Shown here: one piece after another, positions 63,801 to 64,000 of the stretch | Layout: each line of letters starts with the position of its first letter | Position numbering within the stretch: position 1 is the stretch's first letter | Assembly (NCBI GenBank): GCA_949825065.1 | Contig: OX463859.1 | Span: forward strand, 30,707,847-30,771,846 | DNA length: 64,000 nucleotides | Direction of reading: 5' to 3' | From: Odontocerum albicorne | Lineage: Eukaryota > Arthropoda > Insecta > Trichoptera > Odontoceridae | Notes under the pieces: model-generated | Told to the model about the DNA's origin: nothing | Database searches by the model: none | Seen by the model: the letters and a program-made list of their open reading frames with translations, nothing else | Translations under genes and position numbers: made by a program

Positions 63801-64000
63801 ATTTCCTCATGTATCTTGGAAAAGACTATAGTTTCACTTTGTGGTGCCATTTTTTACATAAAAGGAAAAAATAAGTAAATTTTTGTGTTCATCTTGACAA
63901 TTTGGCAATTCTCGAGATTAAAAAATCTATAAAATTAAGTCTACATATCATCAATAACCAAACCAATTTTCATAATAGCCCTCTGATTAATATGTTTCCA
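63801..64000. other. No gene recognised
   Basis: AT-rich end of the window. Confidence 0.3.

Overview
The window is animal nuclear DNA, almost certainly from an arthropod and most likely an insect. The evidence is AT-rich, intron-bearing sequence with cecropia- and mellifera-like mariner transposases, several non-LTR retrotransposon families, tRNA-derived SINEs, solo LTRs, and two exons that fit the insect Skeletor gene (DM13 domain). I cannot narrow the order. There is no prokaryotic-style gene organisation and no intact stand-alone protein gene. One host gene is visible, Skeletor on the minus strand. It shows a 39-nt microexon at 51089..51127 and a 241-nt DM13 exon at 48000..48240, with GT/AG sites and matching codon phase. 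The other exons are outside the window or unrecognised.

Layout. 1-4700: LINE fragments (families D, F, C), a MITE, a minisatellite made from a SINE head, a composite repeat B-A interrupted by a deleted mariner, and a LINE-B insertion with a 10-bp target duplication. 5.2-9.1 kb: a second deleted mariner, a LINE-E 3' end and two SINE1 copies. 10.3-13.9 kb: a decayed jockey-like LINE, an inverted copy of the 2-3.7 kb composite segment without the mariner, and two LINE-C pieces in opposite orientation. 14-18.8 kb: a perfect hairpin, a GC-rich island, LINE scraps and a tandem array with a 432-bp higher-order period. 19.6-24.5 kb: a 400-bp mariner derivative, a nearly intact mariner with one stop codon, two palindromic MITE families and Penelope-like repeat G. 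25.2-28.6 kb: an RTE remnant and a jockey-like reverse transcriptase. 28.9-34.6 kb: a solo LTR, a 180-bp tandem array built from a SINE tRNA-like head, nested LINEs and LINE-E ends. 35-39.3 kb: two tandem arrays. 39.5-41.3 kb: a decayed mellifera-like mariner and LINE F. 41.8-47.9 kb: one LINE-F copy broken by an LTR and repeat A, then expanded into about 3.9 kb of 36-bp satellite that holds a 200-N gap and a 440-bp TA tract. 48-51.1 kb: Skeletor exons and a repeat-filled intron. 53-57.5 kb: LINE E split by LINE B, then LINE F with a second satellite. 57.6-64 kb: a hAT MITE, a 55-bp satellite present twice, a third LINE-F-seeded array, LINE-E ends and another solo LTR.

Main ideas. (1) LINE F seems to have seeded three different tandem arrays from three different parts of its reverse-transcriptase gene; in the largest, the 36-bp unit equals 12 codons and stays in frame with the flanking RT sequence. 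(2) SINE1 has a tRNA-like head and a 3' tail that matches the 3' end of LINE E, which points to LINE E as its mobilising partner. Its head has separately been amplified into 180-bp and 47-bp tandem arrays. (3) Repeats G and H carry a hammerhead-ribozyme-like core, as described for Penelope-like elements. LINE family letters A-H are local labels for this window, not database names.
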